Shown here piece after piece: positions 13,178 through 25,284 of a DNA stretch of 64,000 nucleotides (position 1 is its first letter; each line of letters begins with the position of its first letter). The notes below the pieces were generated by a model, which was not told where the DNA came from, ran no database searches, and was given only the letters and a program-made list of their open reading frames with translations. The DNA lies in contig CM034141.1 of NCBI GenBank assembly GCA_019914995.1, positions 1,922,001 to 1,986,000 of the forward strand, read 5' to 3'. Position numbers and translations under genes: made by a program. Source of the DNA: Acanthochlamys bracteata. Lineage: Eukaryota; Streptophyta; Magnoliopsida; Pandanales; Velloziaceae.

Positions 13178-16100
13178 TATGATGAATCTGAAAGAAGGAG
13201 AGAAATGGTTGAAAAGTCTCTGGAGAGGTATACATATTATTATGAACGCTGGGCCACAAATCAATCTGTAAGTGGATCTTTTAATTTATCTTCTCGTGCT
13301 ATATTTTCTTTTTCATGTTTCATTGTCATTGGAAGTGGTATAATCAAGATTTTGTATGTATAATGTAGCTTTCATTGGAGATGACATGTTCCATTTTTCA
13401 TTCCTCCGTCCAGCTTTTTGGTAACTGGAATGTGGATAAGTTTGGTTAGCTCATATTAGTTAGTTGATGTAATAGATTGAACTAATTAACCACATAACTA
13501 CATGTTTTCATCATATTTAGGTGTTAATGACAATCTGTGCTGAATCCTTCTGTAAACTTATCAATGTTTCTGAATTGACCGAAAAATTCAACCTACCTAT
13601 TGCAGTCAAGGCAGAAGGTATCAGCAGATCATCACAGCATGCAAAATGATAAAGTATGCAATTATTTCCCCTACTATACATTAAAAAAAATAGCATTTTT
13701 TATTTCATTTTCTTATGAAAATTATCAGGTCACATGCTAGTTAATGAGTTTGCGTGGTAATTATTTAGTGAGAGTTGGTAGATGGTTTTATATGAAAAGT
13801 TTGCATCTCTAGTTCTCAGATATGCTTTCTAATGCATGTTTTGAGTATATATGTCACTACATATTCATCATTCATTGTAGATAACATAATGTATGGAATG
13901 ATATCATGCAAGATGAGAACTTATGGTTTATCACTTTAGTGGTAGCTTGGATATGATGAAATTATTCTCTGAATTTGAGATACATGCATGAAAAAAAAGT
14001 GTCTAATGCGTGTCATCAAGTGAATAATTTTAAATATGAACTGCTCCCATTTGTAAATTGTAATTCAGTTTCTTGCCTTTCACTTCCTCTGAACTCGTTT
14101 TAAAGAAATGAATTTGCAGCATTTAGGTCTAAAGTTACTTTTCAATTCGTAACACATTATTATTAGCATTATGTAGTTGATACTGGTTGACATTAAACCA
14201 TCTGAAGAATTAATATGTTATAACTTGTACAATAATAGGGTTTTGATTTATACAGTTGATATTACACTTGCCATCTATATGGTATTATGGTATATATTAA
14301 AGCAAATTACACTCACCCTAATTCACTTTTTGTGTTCAGTTAACCTATCTACGCAGTCCTGTTTTTAGTTAACCCACCTTTGTTAAGTTCCAGTAGCGAG
14401 TGTATGTTATTAAGATTTTTAAGATTTCTTTGAGACCGAAGTCAAGTGTCTTAATTCTCTATCTTTGTATAGTATGTGTCTATAAGAACTTTCACTGTGT
14501 TACTGCTCTTAATTTAATTTGTGGCCATTACTAGCCTATCCAATTCTAGGTATTAATCCATTATATTGTATAGCTTACCTACACAATATTTAACTTTTAA
14601 TTTTATATAGAATTAAAGTAGTGTTGCAGAAAGTATAAAGTCTTTGTTAACTTGATGGTGGTATAATTAATGTCATGCAGCTTGAGAAGCTAAGTGAAAA
14701 ACAATGCCAGTCGGAGTCTCAGCTTAAGTTCATAATTGAGGCATGGTTTCAGGAATCTTTCGACTCAGTTGCTTTTTAATTATTTCAGTTTTTGAGTGAA
14801 GTGTTCATAGATTATCTTTCTCAACAATGTCAGAAATTTTTTTATTTCTACGATCTGCAGATAATTGAATGCAGACAAGTTTTGAAGTGGACCTACGCCT
14901 ATGGGTATTACCTTCCAGAGCATGAGCATGTAAAAAGACAATTTTTTGAGTACCTTCAAGGTTATTAGTGGATGGTACTATTGCAATTGCTAATCCTAGT
15001 GTCTTGATGGGGTTTTAATGAGAAACTATATCCTGTTTTGTTTATTCAGGTGAGGCTGAATCAGATTAGAGAGGCTTCACCAGTCTGCAGAGAAGGAGTT
15101 TCAAGTTTATTTTGATGCTGAAGGTCCAATGAAAGTTTTCAATGATTTTCGGACAAAGCTAGCAGGACTAACCTGGTATGTCCCATCTTCCCAAAAGGAT
15201 AGTGGTTGAGTTTGTGATTGTTGGTTATCTGGTTGCTTGGACTTCATAATTAAGTTTGAAACTGTGCTCCGAAAGTGAGTATGTCTCTCTAGATGCAATG
15301 GTGAGGGTAGTTCATCATGACCTTACTTGGAATTATCGTTGTGGTTATTTTTGGACCCTTTATTGACATTAGAATTGGGCCACTTAGCTCGAAAGAAGCA
15401 CTCCTTAGGTGAGTGATTTGTGTGAGAGCACACCAAGTAAATGCGAGTATATCCCATATATTGAAACAAAAGGTAAGATTTTTGGCTGGAAGTGGAATGG
15501 TTACTACCTCTTTTGCTTCAATTTTGGATTTGATTATCACAGCTAGTATAGGAGCAGTCGTGTGTATTTTCGGGTGTAATGGAGCGCATTCACTTTGGTT
15601 ATCTTGCTGCGGGCTTTGAATTAGACCATTTCTCTCTAGTGTGATTCATCTCCTCTGCTCTCCCTTTGAAAAAATGTGTTGAGCTGAGACTTGATTTAAT
15701 TGATGGTAAGTTGCACAAAAGACCTTGTGCTCGGGAGTCGAGAGGAAATGTTTACGCTAAAGTCTTCACCACAAAAAAATATCATTCAAAGTAGGCTATT
15801 TTAATTTAGCAACACTAAAATAGTGTTGAATTTGTTTGTTCATTCACTTGTTTGATAATAAGTGTTGTCGAATTTTTTTGAACCAATTTGTGCAAAGATG
15901 TCTGATTGTTCCAATGCATCCTGTAACTCCAAGGCACTTGTACAGATAGTAACCACTTCATACCATCCCCCTTACAACGCTTACTATTTAGTTTAAGCAG
16001 TGCAAGTTAATTTGACAAGGACCAAAAATATGAAAGAATGGACCAGTAGTAGATGGTTTTTGAGAACTTGCACTGCAATCTTCTCTTGCTTCATGTGCGT

Positions 16101-18443
16101 AGCTAGAAATCCTGGTGGCATTGCCAGTTAGGCTTTTGCCTTTGAGAAAGATTTAAATAGCCGGGTTCTTGACTAGCACTCAACTTAGCCAGGTAGCTTG
16201 TTTCTTTATTTATTTTCAGCAAAATACAAAACTCCATTCTCTTTTTTTTTCCCCACATACAGACGATGCAAACTTGCTTGTATCTCTACATATACTAAGA
16301 GAAAAGATGGAAAGAAAGGAAAAAGGGTAGGCAACGAGAGAAGTTGTGAATGAAAGTAGTAAAACTAGGAAAAGAAGAAGGAAGTGAAGGAAAGTAATAA
16401 ACTAGGAAGGAAGAAAAAATTTGATCTTGTGTACAACAAGCTTCTATGCTAACTTCCTCTTCAATTCTTCATATTGTCGCCGGTCTAAGCATAGATGAGG
16501 ACTTCTGTAGTACGGAAGTGCTTCACGAGCATCACTCATAACAGTATCTTGGCATTTGCACATCTTCATTCAGGGCCTCCACGAAATTGCAAACCATCCA
16601 TCTTCACCATCAAAACTTCAAGAAGCTTCGTCGTTATGGCTGTTGCTACTGTTTTCCATAGATACCTAACTCAGAACCCATCTCAAGCTCAACTGTTGTT
16701 ATCCATCAAGGTTGTTGTTGCCTCTCACCAAACGGAATTTGTGGGAGTGGATACGACGCAGTAAAGAATCTTTAATGATCTATTCGGCTCAAAAAGTTCT
16801 TCTTCATATTCTTTCTCTTGAGTCTTTTGGCATCTTAGAGTCGTCCGTGAATCTATGATCGCTGAATGTCTCCTTACTTTTTATCCATAAGGTTGATGTG
16901 AAATTTGGATAAATAGAAGCAGTATCCCACCTGTTGGCGCTCAAATCACTTAATGGAATTGTGGGTTTGGTTGGACATATTTGAAACAGATGGTCTTAGG
17001 TGTGACAATCACCTAATCAGCCAATTATAATCCCTTTGAATTGTTGTTACTGGTGAATTCAGTTGCTTGAATGAATTAATCTTGTCAAATGAAAATAAGT
17101 CAATGCTGTATTTGTACCTAAAACTAATTTTCAAATTTTAATTCTATGCGATAAGCCTCTTCCAAACATTTATAGAATAGATATGAACTTTTCCTTAAGA
17201 GCAAGACGCATTACAAATAAATTTGACAATCATGGCAAAGTACTGTTGGCTCAAGTTATCATGTAGCATAAAATTTGACAATCGGAATCGATCTAAATTT
17301 GACAATCATGGACAAGTACGTATGTGCTACACATTCAATGTTCTGTGAGATTCTGCCAATGATTCTAGTAGAATCCCGAAATACTGTATTTTTTTTGGAC
17401 AATTTCTGTTTAAGTAAATAGTATCTACTCCAACCCTTTAGCGGAAGGAATTTGGCTCTCTATTTAGCAGTAGTGATTTTACTCTGGCTTCGAGTCTTTG
17501 TTAGAGCAACCACTGAGGTGACCCATTAAACCTGAAATTGTAAAACCTTTGGCGACGAGTTAGTGAAGTTGCACGAGGATTGTCCCATGACACCCAAAGA
17601 AGCCTTGACCTCAAGAGAAGCACCAAACAGATTTTTTTAAAATCACGCAGTTTTCGTTTGTTAAGGGTTGACCTCAAGACAACCTTAGTCTTTTTTTCAA
17701 TTTCTACAACTGTGAGTTTTGTAAATAAAAACATGTCGAGTCCTCCAACCTTGCTTCATTGTTAATTTTAGTGTTTTGTATTTTCATTCTTTGCTTAGAG
17801 TTTCAACATTGATTTACTAGACCAAGGAAGTTTAAGTCGCCTGGCATCTCTCATGTTGTCATTCTCCCCTACATGTTAATGTTGAAGAACTATCTAGGAT
17901 TCTCGTACCAGTTCATTTCTATTCTAATCCGCACATTCATTATGCTTCTTTTGCTGATTTTGTATTTGTTTGTATATTCCTGTGAACAGTATCTTGGAAA
18001 TATTTAGTCTAGATTTCTATTTTTCTAGCAGTTTTTTTATTTACTTATCATGCAAATTCTATTTAGTTGTAGATTTCTATTTTTTATATCAGTTTTATAT
18101 GATGGGTATCAAATTTTATGATTATATCATGCAAAAATGCCATGTCTAATAGAAGGGTTTGTTCAGTGTTACCCGGAACTACTTCGAGAATCTTGTTCGA
18201 GCTCTAGAAAGTGGCCTGAAGGATGTCGACCCTTCTACAAATCATCCAACATGCAGCAAGAGTGCAAGCTCCGAAAACCTTGGTGGCAAAGGTAATAAAT
18301 CTGGAAAGAACAAAGTAGTTGGGACCAGTTCCAGGTCAGGATCCAGCCGCACATCATCAGATGATCACTGGTCTTGCGATCACTGCACTTACGCAAATCC
18401 CAAAGCCACAAGCACTTGCCAAATGTGTGAACAGCAGAGGTGA
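13178..18443 (+). pseudogene. 5'-truncated ARIADNE-like RBR E3 ubiquitin ligase
   Basis: Only the C-terminal part of an ARI7/ARI8-type ligase is present. Exons: 13178-13267 ([21 protein letters not shown]), 13606-13653, 14681-14752, 14861-14960 ([16 protein letters not shown]), 15050-15175 ([11 protein letters not shown]) and 18167-18443. The last exon carries TRNYFENLVRALESGL and ends in a RanBP2-type C-x2-C zinc finger, WSCDHCTYANPKATSTCQMC, then the stop. The RING1-IBR-RING2 exons that hold the catalytic cysteine are absent; a Sirevirus 3' end stops 16 bp before the first remaining exon. Further damage: the donor after 14752 reads CAG/GA instead of CAG/GT, and a one-base deletion near 15065 puts TAG in frame. 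Family members end with an Ariadne helical domain and this finger. Part of the large last intron and the last exon lie in the left arm of the inverted duplication; the partner exon is 62524-62800. Confidence 0.85.
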
Positions 18444-18995
18444 CATTTAACATGTCCCATATATAGAAAAAGTGATTCTTCAACCTGTTTGTACCATTCT
18501 CCTTGTATATGGAGGAAAACGTACTTTTCCTAACCGGTAGAAGAATTTGAATTTGTTTTGGGAAGGAATGTATCACCATCATCAGCTCATACTTGTAGTC
18601 CATAAAGGGGGCAATAAGGGGAACGTCAAGTGTTGTCTTTATGCAGAATACACGAGCAAAAGGTACATATATCATTAGTGTATATATTATACTTCTGAAG
18701 GTATGTATTATTAGAGCAGATGCTTATGTTGTATCTCAGAAAACATTTTGCATGATGAAATTAGAGTTTCCCTTTCTCCATTTGGTCTTGTTGGATATTG
18801 TGCTCTGTCATGTACGTACAGATTTGATCCTTCTTTATTTTGCTCGTTCTTGGACTTTTATTCGTATTATCATGCCAACATGAAAGCATTGGATTGGACA
18901 GATGTTAAACTGTCTTCATCCATCAGTTTCAAGAAAATAGAACACAACTTCAAGCATCAGCATTGTCTATGTAAATTACAAGTTCCTAGTACAGC
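18444..18995. other. Spacer between convergent ARI and nicotinamidase 3' ends
   Basis: About 550 bp between the stop codons of the plus-strand ARI remnant and the minus-strand nicotinamidase, presumably both 3' untranslated regions. It is conserved in the right arm (62052-62523), except that the left arm carries roughly 70-90 extra bases near 18890-18980. The open frames here mirror each other in the two arms and are not genes. Confidence 0.6.
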
Positions 18996-20184
18996 CTATA
19001 GAGTAACGTTGTGAACAATTCTTGCTCCTCTTCCTTTGGCCATATAGAGTCCAATGTGATGCAGAATTTCCTATAAGAAAACAAGCACGACGTAAGCTCG
19101 TTGCAGAGGCGCTAAACTCAGTTCCTCTTCTTTGGTAGTAAGAATTAATGTTCTGACGAAACTCCTAAAACTTCACATATTATTTTTTCTTTAAAGTGTT
19201 CAGTTTATCAAATCAAACCTGGGGATGTGGCAATGTTTCTTTTAAATGTTTAGCAACGTCGGCTGGAAAGTCAAATGTTGCGCAACCTTTCGTATAGATG
19301 ACAACATCTTGCAGAGGAGCGATTAGTCCTACGTTCCTTGCAGATAGAGTCGAACAAACGAAGTCCAGTACACATATGTCTGTGCAAACTCCTGCTACCA
19401 AAATCTAGCAAACAGCAGTTCCAGGTAGTTAATGTGAGAAAAGAGATGAGCTTTTGCAGTCTTATTATTCAATGATCCACATAATATACATAGAGCGTCT
19501 TCAATCTTCAGCTTACAGTTTTGATTTCGTTATTCTTCACCCATTTTGCAAAAGTATTTGACCCGTCCATCTCGAATGATCCAAACCATCGAAGCAGTCT
19601 TTGCGCTTAATCGTAACGTTTGGTTCGTCTTCCAACCATTTCAAAGCTGTGATTCGGCATTTTTTTCAAAAAGAAGTGCACCAATTATCGATCGTCCAAA
19701 TAGCTGGTAGAAAATATGCACGCACGCATACCTGGGACTAACTCTTCTTCTCCCGATCCAATGAGACAGTGCGGTGGGTATGGAGGTTCAGGTTTGCCAG
19801 GGTGGTGAGAATCCAGAAATATGAATACAGGCCATTTTTTCTCACAGAAAACTTTAGCTAACTTCTCAACTTCAACCAACATGGTAGACAACTGCATGTT
19901 TGCTGCAGTAGGAGCCTGCACAAGAAAAACAGAGATTTCATAACGTGAGAAATAAAGATCAAAAGACGAAGATCTCGCAAAACTTTTGAAGGTATAGGAT
20001 TGGAATGCAGTACCAGATTGCCAGCTCCCACTGTGCAGAATCCATTAAGAATGTCCACAAGAACAAGACCAACTCTGCTACTTTCAATCAGATCCATCTC
20101 CTCCGTCGGAAGAACGAAATCTTCATCATACTCAAAGGGGATCTGGTCCTTCAAGAACTCTACCATGCCCACTTCAGAACCCAT
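18996..20184 (-). CDS. Nicotinamidase (NIC1/NIC2-like), five exons, one-base frameshift in exon 3
   Basis: Hydrolyses nicotinamide to nicotinic acid and ammonia in the NAD salvage pathway (isochorismatase-like fold). Exons: 20184-20014, 19915-19732, 19646-19517, 19404-19219 and 19070-18996, all with GT-AG introns. Visible active-site elements: Asp44 in VLVDILNGF, the metal-binding D92-x-H94 in LDSHHP followed by YPPHC, a Lys in KRKDC, and the nucleophile Cys in GVCTDICV. The C-terminus is HHIGLYMAKGRGARIVHNV. Exons total 746 nt, one short of 249 codons. The missing base is near 19585, just after the KRKDCFDG codons, and downstream codons make sense only one frame over. Either the copy is freshly broken or the assembly has an error. 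The right-arm copy (61383-62051) lacks exons 3-4, so this is the better copy in the window. Confidence 0.85.
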
Positions 20185-20941
20185 ACTGATGTTTTGTAGC
20201 TTAATGATTTCTCTTAACTCCTCAATCTTTTCAATACATATGCTTTCTTATATAGAACAACCCTGAGATATTTTTGTCAGCGAAGCAAATAAGAGCTAAA
20301 CATGTGTGCCTGGTTATTCAAAGATGAATAGCATCTAGTCTTGTCCTTGACTGATATGTCCAAATTAGTTAGTGCTTGTCAATTGTTGATACAAAATTCT
20401 AACATGTTGTTTGTCTTATCTACTTCTTGTCCACCTTTGAAGATGAAAATTTATGTAGTCATGCAGAATCCACAAACTACATATAGTAGCTGTTCTTATC
20501 TCCAAAACAAAAGCTAATAATCTTAACAAAGATAACCTAAAACAAAAACAATACGTGAATAATCTAACAAACTGAAATTATATTTGAAAGAAATAATTGG
20601 AAAAAGACCCAGCAAGCAAGAATGAGCAATTGAAGCTCCACAGTCATACGTATATTGTGCCAGTAATTCAAATAGTCGAGCAAACATTATAAAACTAAAA
20701 ATTAAAAATTTTAACCAAGTTCCAAATTAAATACCAAAGGAATAGAAATAAAAAATTGCTCTTATAAAATATATAGTTTTGAAAGGAAGGACACAATACA
20801 AATTTGACTGGCTAATCATTCAACCCTGATATGATCAGCACTTAATCAAATGAAAAATCATACAAATAATTGAATCAATAAGAACTCAAAGTAAATTACC
20901 TAAACAGAATCTTCATCACAAAGATGGTTGTTGTTCCAACA
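20185..20941. other. Nicotinamidase upstream region, left arm
   Basis: No gene between the nicotinamidase start and the B3-like 3' end. It matches 60624-61382 of the right arm closely in inverted orientation, so it must include the nicotinamidase promoter in both arms. I could not place a definite promoter element. Confidence 0.5.
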
Positions 20942-23452
20942 CTACAGAGACAACTCTAGATTGATACCGTTTATCAGATAACATTTGCTCCTATAGTTCA
21001 GATAACCACAGTTCGTACTTTATTAGTTGTTGCTGCAGTACGTCGATGGGCTCTTTATCAGATGGACATGAAGAATGCATTTCTTCATGGTACTTTATCC
21101 GAGATTGTTTATATGCAGCCTCCTCTAGGTCTTTCTACACTACCAGGTCATGTATGTCGGCTTCGTCGTCCTATTTATGGACTCAAACAGGCTTCTAGAG
21201 CTTGGTTTGAGTGTTTTAGACGAGCCATCACAGAGACAGGTTTTCAGCAGAGTTCTCAGGATCACTCATTATTTGTACGGTCCTCACCGCAGGGAATGGT
21301 ACTTCTGTTGTTATATGTAGATGATATGATTATAACAGGAGATGATTCAGCAGGAATAGCAGCAACTTAAAGACATATTCGTCAGCAATTTTAGATGAAA
21401 GATCTAGGTCACTTACGTTATTTTCTTGGATTAGAGATTGCTCAGGGTGATAGAGGTATTCTTATTTCTCAACAAAAGTATACCTCGGATATTATTGGAT
21501 CAGCAGATATATCGGATAGTAAGACAGTTGACACTCCTATGGAGCTTCATGTAAAGCTTCGTCCCACTAATGGTGAGGCTCTCACAGATCCTAGTCGATA
21601 TAGGCGATTAGTTGGTCAGCTTGTATATCTTTGTTTGACGAGGCCAGATATTTCTCATGCAGTTAGTATTGTCAGTCAGTTTGTCTCTGCACCTCGATCA
21701 GTACATTATAATGCTTTACTGTGAATTCTCAGATATCTTCGAGGTACGATTACTCGCTCACTTTTTATGTCTTCTATATTAAATTTGAAGCTTCGAGCCT
21801 TTTCAGATGCAGACTGGGCAGGTGATCCAACCACTAGAAGATCTACTATAAGTTTCTGTTTGTTTCTTGGTGACTTGTTGATCTCGTGGCGTAGCAAGAA
21901 ACAGGCAGTAGTTGCATGTTCTTCTACAGAAGCAGAGTATAGAGTTATGGCTGTTACTACTAGAGAGATTATTCATGTGCGTAGATTGCAGTCCGATATG
22001 GGCATTACACTTACAGGATCTACACCTTTATACTGTGACAATCGAAGTGCTATTCAGATTGCGAGCAATCCAGTTTTTCATGAACGGACGAAACACATTG
22101 AGATTGATTGTCATTTTGTTCGTGAACATTTTCTATCATGCACTATTTCCTTACCACATGTGACTTCTACTGATCAACTGGCAGATTTCCTTACAAAGGC
22201 ACACCCTATACCGAGATTTCAGCTATTATTGGGCAAACTCATGCTGCTTGATCCTCCATGAGTTTGAGGGGGCGTGTTAGATTATGTGAATTTATATATA
22301 GGCCCATCTTATTTTGGCCCGTTTAGTATGAGTTTAGTCCCACATTGTTTATCAATGATCCTGAGATGATATTCATAAAGATTTGGGCTCACTCTTCTCA
22401 TCGCCAATTGGTTTTGAGAAAAATCCTAAGTTCGTCAAAGGATCCACAATTTTCAGAGGTCTGGCAGCAATAGGTTGAACATTCTTTGCTAAAAAACTAA
22501 TCGCTAATCTGGGTAGCTCGGGCCGACGGAGGCGAGCGACAATGACAAATCAAGTCCATCTTCGCCATGACCGCTTCCAAGAATCAACATAGTTTCTCGA
22601 TCACCCCTCTCCGTCGCGGTTGTAAATCTATCTTTCTCACACCGATCATCGGAATAATACTTCTCTTTCTTCTCTGCTTGGTTCCCATAGTGCAATTGCA
22701 TTCTTTATTACTATTAATAGTCCTGCTGGCGATCCGCCGCCTAGACCGAATGATATCTTATTAGTTCCGTGGCATTGGTTCCTTGATCAAACCTATCCAT
22801 ACTTGTCGATCACCGCCATGCCGATCATTTAGGTGGAAGATGTACACGCGTATGGCTTGCAGCTTAGGCACCATGCCGTATTTCTTCACGAGCTCCTTGT
22901 AATTGGAACCAATGATCCTAAATCCTTTATTAGAATTCAGAAACCTAAGCTCTGCAGACATCAATTTACCGTGCTCGTTAACGTCTTTGATTTTGTCTTG
23001 GTTTTTCTCGCCGTCTACTAGGCGACATGGCAATCCCGACTCGTCTGCATCACCAAATTCTTTTCGTTCGGGGTGAGAAGTTGGATCAAACTCTCTTTCT
23101 TGGACTTGTTCCCTTTGTCGGTGAGGAGGAGTCGGTTTTGGTACTCTTGATGTCGCTCTTCGTTACGACCTTCTTTGTGAAAAGCACAGAGTGGTTCCTC
23201 CCATCCGCCAAGCAATGCTATTCATCTTGTCCATGGTCTCCGAGAGAGGTTTCGGTGGAACACCGTAATGCTCATCGTCCTCTTTTCTTCTTCTTCTTCT
23301 CAGAGCGGGCTTCTTCTCTCTGAGAGGAACTAGTACTCGTCTTGCCGCTAATTTTCAAGCATCTTCTTCGTTGTCGCCTTCAATGTTAGTCTTCTTTGCT
23401 TGCATCGTGGATTTATTTTCTTGACTTCTTGTAGTTGTGATCGTCTTTGATC
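20942..23452 (-). pseudogene. B3-like (DUF313-type) gene copy, left arm, interrupted and frameshifted
   Basis: Counterpart of 59565-60623. Reading on the minus strand from 23452, pieces of the B3-like domain are visible (YQNRLLLTDKG, LTPNEKNLVMQ, RFLNSNKGFRIIGSNYKELV), but the frame shifts between about 23030 and 23020 and again downstream. The tail encoding LDLSLSLA lies near 22535. The final codons (ending INLELSL then TAG, 20972-20942) are separated from the rest by a 1.47-kb copia fragment. The upstream end abuts the 192-bp LTR at 23454, and no start codon is visible. A domain probably of B3 DNA-binding type plus EAR-like leucine motifs suggests a former transcriptional repressor. Non-functional here. 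Confidence 0.75.
20973..22439 (+). mobile_element. Truncated Ty1/copia fragment (RT, RNase H, partial 3' LTR)
   Basis: Begins inside reverse transcriptase. It contains the YVDDM catalytic box near 21320, the FLGLEI region, RNase H (SDADWAG near 21805; SSTEAEY near 21925; DNRSA near 22040) and the polymerase C-terminus, ending at TGA 22259-22261. In-frame stops occur near 21368, 21391 and 21721. A purine tract (GTTTGAGGGGGCG) leads into an LTR start at 22275 (TGTTAGATTATG); the LTR is cut at 22439. The uninterrupted right arm reads ACCGTTT/GGATCC, so both borders are known exactly, and no target duplication exists. It was probably inserted as a broken fragment or through recombination. Its LTR start resembles the one at 23454. 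Confidence 0.9.
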
Positions 23453-23453
23453 A

Positions 23454-23660
23454 TGTTAGATTATGTGAATTTATATATAGGCCCATCTTATTTTGGCCCA
23501 TTTAGTATTACTTTAGTCCCACATTGATTATGTTTATTAGTTAGACTCTTATGATTAACTATATATATGTAACTATTGAATATAAACTCATCATCAACTA
23601 TTATCATCAATTTTATTATATTTTCGTTTCTCTCAATCCGTTTCATGGTATCAGAGCCAG
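23454..23660 (+). mobile_element. 192-bp copia LTR plus primer-binding site, left arm
   Basis: LTR at 23454-23645 (TGTTAGATTATG to CCGTTTCA), followed at 23646 by TGGTATCAGAGCC, the usual primer-binding site matching initiator tRNA-Met. No coding region follows, so the element was truncated just downstream. The same LTR and primer-binding site sit at the same place in the right arm (59367-59571), so it predates the duplication. It directly abuts the B3-like coding sequence. Confidence 0.85.
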
Positions 23661-25284
23661 GTTTTCAGCAGAGTTATGGTATCAAAGCTAGGTTTTCAGC
23701 AGAATTCTATCAAATAAACGACTTGAGATTTGTTATGGTTCGTGAAGGACTAGTGATTAACATGTCTGTGGTATTTTATAGGCAAAGTAAAATCTGTAAG
23801 TCCTGATCTGAACTGTGTTAGTTGTCACCGATAGAAATCCTTTCCAACTTGAATTTCCGCGCTTGTTAAAACTTACCAAAAATAAGAAAACTATACTATC
23901 GATTATTCGGTTACTTATTTCAGATTTGCATGATCGGTCCATAATAACTTCAATACTCACCTATTTGCAAACTTAATCAGTGAGATGTTTTAATTTGACG
24001 GTTATAACAATAGAAGCATGTACTTTCAGATTACCTCACTTAATAATTAAAATTAACCAGGAAATTAACCGTAATGATTTAACTCACACCTTCGCTCTGT
24101 TAGCTGCATTTGGTTAAGGAAAAAAAAAAAATAATAATAATAAAGGAAGAAGAAGATTATGAGAAAGAGTTACTTTCTATATTCCAAGTTCGTTTCGTAG
24201 CTTTTCGCACTATTCAGTTCAAAGTAAAACCCTTTCTTTTGCTCCCTCATCTTTCCTAGTTTAGTTCGAACAAGCAAAATTGCCTCGATGTTGCTACAAA
24301 ATTAGTTAATAAATTATTTGTATAATTTAATATCAATAAATATTAAGGGAACCAAAATTATAATTATTATTGTGAATGTGAAGAGTGCATAAAATAAGAA
24401 ACTTTCTCTAAAAAAGTGTTTTAAAATTTTTCAAAAAAGATTTTAATTTTTTAATCTAAAATAATAAATATTATATAACGTATAATTTATTTATATTTTC
24501 TAAATTTGAAAAAATTAAAATATAGAATGTTTACTGAAAAATAAAAAATTAAAAATAAAATGATAAATAAAATAAAATTGAGTGCCAAATAATCTTAAGA
24601 GTTAAAAGATTTGTTCTTGTATTATGTCGAAGGTTTTGTGCAGCTTCTCTATCTACATGTTGACTCAAACAAAATGTGGAAATTATGGCTACTGAAAAAA
24701 CTTGTAGTAGTTTTGCTCATATGATCCCATTAAATGGATCCTTTTTGTTATGTTTGGTTCTAATAAATTCTTCGAAAGTTAATTTTATTTTGTATAGATT
24801 ATGAACAGTCAAGCACTTGTACCTTTTTTCTTCTTAGGAATAAATCCACCCTATTTTATTAGGAAAAGATCCGATCATACTTTTTAGGCAACTAACTGCT
24901 TGTTGATGGTAGAATTCTTATGAGATACTTTGATAGGAAGCTAGAACAAGCTACTTTAATCTGAAAATAACTTTCTATACTTGTTTTCAAAATTTTATTT
25001 TTAAAAAATTGAATTCTTAAACACTCAATTTTAAACAAGGAAATAAGCCCTACTACTCACTGTATTTCGGATATCTAATGAAACCTAGGGCAGATAGTTC
25101 TGGCTGGGAAACATGAATAAGAACTGATGTAAAAAAGTAACAGATGCATATTCAACCATTTTGGAAAGGCGCCTTATTACTTTTCATCAAAAGAAAAAAT
25201 ATATAATACTACAAGCTCCAGAGCCTGGTTTTTTTTCTTCTATATAAGATTTTTGTTTTTGCATTATATATATACTTTTATATA
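23661..25284. other. AT-rich left-arm DNA without genes
   Basis: Matches right-arm 56890-59366 in inverted order, minus the hAT-like insertion of the right arm. It holds a short (AAT)n tract at about 24131-24142. An AT-rich segment at about 24400-24610 ending in GCCAAATAATCTTAAGAG looks MITE-like and is present in both arms. The sequence CAACTAACTG at 24890-24899 is the empty target site of hAT-like copy C. No gene seen. Confidence 0.5.

Noticed and set aside
16495..16764. 89-codon plus-strand frame as a gene
   Set aside because: It lies in the large last intron of the ARI remnant, with no motif and no splice context.
18235..18675. 146-codon minus-strand frame, repeated at 62364-62720
   Set aside because: Antisense shadow of the ARI last exon and 3' region. 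It is conserved between the arms only because the arms are duplicates.
19213..19401. Separate small gene ending HPQV
   Set aside because: It is nicotinamidase exon 4 read past its donor (CAG/GTTTGA). Exon 5 at 19070-18996 supplies the true C-terminus.
20000..20266. Plus-strand frames of 88 and 64 codons, mirrored at 61301-61567
   Set aside because: Shadows of nicotinamidase exon 1.
22275..23645. B3-like gene captured between two LTRs as one transposon
   Set aside because: The two LTR pieces are in the same orientation, but the mirror arm has only the 23454-type LTR and an uninterrupted B3 3' end. The two insertions are therefore independent events.
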